Positions 62,880 to 64,000 of a stretch of DNA of 64,000 nt are shown here, piece after piece. The notes beneath the pieces were generated by a model. That model had not been told where the DNA came from. It saw only the letters and a list, made by a program, of their open reading frames with translations, and did no database searches. Every line of letters starts with the position of its first letter. The first letter of the stretch is position 1. The stretch spans positions 124,001 through 188,000 of the forward strand of contig JAHBXC010000001.1 of NCBI GenBank assembly GCA_019636675.1, read 5' to 3'. Made by a program: the position numbers and the translations under genes. This DNA is from Phycisphaeraceae bacterium (GTDB lineage: Bacteria; Planctomycetota; Phycisphaerae; Phycisphaerales; UBA1924).

Positions 62880-64000
62880 ATGTTCGAACGGCTCAGCGAA
62901 GGATTCGGCAACGCGCTCCGCAAGCTCTCCGGCAAGGGGACCCTGACGGAAGGGAATGTCCGCGAGGCGATCGGCGAGGTCCGCACCGCCCTCCTCGAGG
63001 CGGATGTGCACTTCGATGTCGTCAAGGAGTTCTGCGACGAGACCCTGCGCGAGGCGCTGGGGCGCGAGGTCACCAAGAGTCTTCGCCCGGGCGAGGAGAT
63101 GATCGGCGTCGTCCACGACCGGCTCGTCGCGCTCATGACGCCCCCCGCAGGCGCCGAGCCGGGCCTGCCCAAGGTCGCACCGCCCCCCACCGTCGTGATG
63201 CTCTGCGGCCTGCAGGGCTCGGGCAAGACGACGACATGCGGCAAGCTCGCGGCGTACCTCAAGAAGCGCGGGCGCTCCTGCATGGTCGCCGCCGCCGACC
63301 TGCAGCGCCCCGCCGCCGTCGAGCAGTTGCAGACCGTGGTCGAGCAGGTGCGCGACGACGCCCCGGGCGGCGCGCGAGTGCTGTTCTACGGCGAACCGGA
63401 CAAGTGCGCCGAGTACGGGCGCGCCGTGGGCGTCGCGGTCGATGTTTGCCGACGCGCGCTCGCCGATGCGAAGCGCGAGGGCGTCGACGTCCTGATCCTC
63501 GACACGGCCGGTCGTCTGCACGTCAACGACGACCTGATGAAGGAGCTGCAGCAGGTCCGCCACGCGACCATGCCCCACCAGATCCTGCTGATCGTCGACG
63601 CGATGACCGGCCAGGACGCGGTCAACAGCGCCAAGGCGTTCCACGAGCGCCTCGAGGTCGACGGCGTGATCCTCACCAAGTTCGACAGCGACACCCGCGG
63701 CGGGGCGGCCCTCAGCGTCCGGCGCGTCACGGGCGCGCCCATCAAGTTCCTGGGCGTGGGCGAGAAACTCGACGCGCTCGAGGAGTTCCACGCCGAGCGC
63801 GTCGCAGGGCGCATCCTCGGCATGGGCGATGTCGTGTCTCTGGTCGAGAAGGCCCGCGAGCAGGTCAGCGACGAAGAGGCCGAGGCGCTGGCCGAGCGGA
63901 TGGCCGAGGGTCAGTTCACGATGGACGACTTCCTCAAGCAGATGCGCGCGATCCGTCGCATGGGCCCGATGAAGCAGCTGCTGGGCCTGATCCCCGGCGT
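62880..64000 (+). CDS. ffh: Signal recognition particle protein Ffh, 3' end outside window
   Basis: 373 residues are visible. N domain (MFERLSEGFGNALRKLSGKGTL, then EVRTALLEADVHFDVV), G domain with G1 GLQGSGKTTTCGKLA, ADLQRPAAVEQL, DTAGRLHVND, TKFDSDTRGGAALSVRR (a slight change from TKLDGDTRGGAALS) and FLGVGEKLDALEEFH. The start of the M domain is at the window's end (DFLKQMRAIRRMGPMKQLLGLIPG). It targets membrane and secreted proteins with SRP RNA and FtsY. The ATG spans 62880-62882. Confidence 0.95.
   Translation, partial: MFERLSEGFGNALRKLSGKGTLTEGNVREAIGEVRTALLEADVHFDVVKEFCDETLREALGREVTKSLRPGEEMIGVVHDRLVALMTPPAGAEPGLPKVAPPPTVVMLCGLQGSGKTTTCGKLAAYLKKRGRSCMVAAADLQRPAAVEQLQTVVEQVRDDAPGGARVLFYGEPDKCAEYGRAVGVAVDVCRRALADAKREGVDVLILDTAGRLHVNDDLMKELQQVRHATMPHQILLIVDAMTGQDAVNSAKAFHERLEVDGVILTKFDSDTRGGAALSVRRVTGAPIKFLGVGEKLDALEEFHAERVAGRILGMGDVVSLVEKAREQVSDEEAEALAERMAEGQFTMDDFLKQMRAIRRMGPMKQLLGLIPG

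Overview
The window is chromosomal DNA of a very GC-rich bacterium, most likely a planctomycete of the class Phycisphaerae. The support for this is: secreted proteins ending in a proline-glycine motif, one hydrophobic helix and an Arg-Arg-Arg-Arg tail (the PEP-CTERM-like tail common in that class); a stand-alone DUF1570 metallopeptidase-like protein; an H-X9-DG-like pseudopilin; dockerin-like repeats; and uniformly GC-rich third codon positions. The six tRNA genes do not encode their 3' CCA. I see no prophage, transposase, CRISPR array or rRNA.

Layout. 0-12 kb: end of pheA, a DUF3467 gene, tRNA-Val, a RarD-type transporter, tRNA-Thr, an AhpD-like/PPK2 pair, a lipoprotein, tRNA-Tyr, a pseudopilin, an alkylguanine-DNA repair protein, NDH-2 and proS. 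12-18.4 kb: an export region with three tandem stand-alone P-domain proteins, a halogenase-like flavoprotein, tRNA-Arg and a calcium-loop/dockerin-like protein. 18.5-22 kb: a tightly overlapped ctaB-ABC ATPase-ABC permease-SCO1 operon for haem-copper oxidase biogenesis. 22-25.5 kb: a 680-bp intergenic stretch with inverted repeats (possible oriC or dnaA control region), dnaA and a DegT-type aminotransferase. 25.5-30.7 kb: a secreted formylglycine-enzyme-like protein, a REP-like palindrome and pentanucleotide repeat, haem oxygenase, an RluA-type pseudouridine synthase and a DUF2726 protein. 30.7-35 kb: a pyruvate dehydrogenase operon (E1 alpha, E1 beta, E2) interleaved with three poorly known genes.

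35-43.5 kb is the most unusual part. Five minus-strand genes (a GT2 glycosyltransferase, two paralogous glycosyltransferase-like proteins and two FkbM-type methyltransferases) face a large CgeB-like glycosyltransferase. Four of the five end in the same roughly 110-residue nucleotide-binding-like module (GAGxHT ... IDD ... LW.(F/Y)PIV ... VIRLY). A shared C-terminal module on two different enzyme classes suggests a common partner or ligand for building or decorating a surface glycan.

43.5-64 kb: tRNA-Met, a DUF2179 membrane protein, a sequence-divergent CTP synthase, an M1 aminopeptidase with HEAT-like repeats, typA/bipA, two ECF-sigma operons with membrane-bound putative anti-sigma factors, a metallo-beta-lactamase-fold protein, hpd with a class I aminotransferase, prfB with a +1 frameshift site whose in-frame stop is UAA rather than UGA, a PhoX-like Tat substrate, and the start of ffh.

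Two expression styles are visible. Many genes sit in operons with ATGA/GTGA overlaps or have Shine-Dalgarno sequences. Another set (pseudopilin, NDH-2, the 800-residue glycosyltransferase, pyrG, the aminotransferase, prfB, proS, the MBL protein) has a TAnnnT-like hexamer only 4-8 nt before the start codon and little or no Shine-Dalgarno, which suggests leaderless mRNAs.
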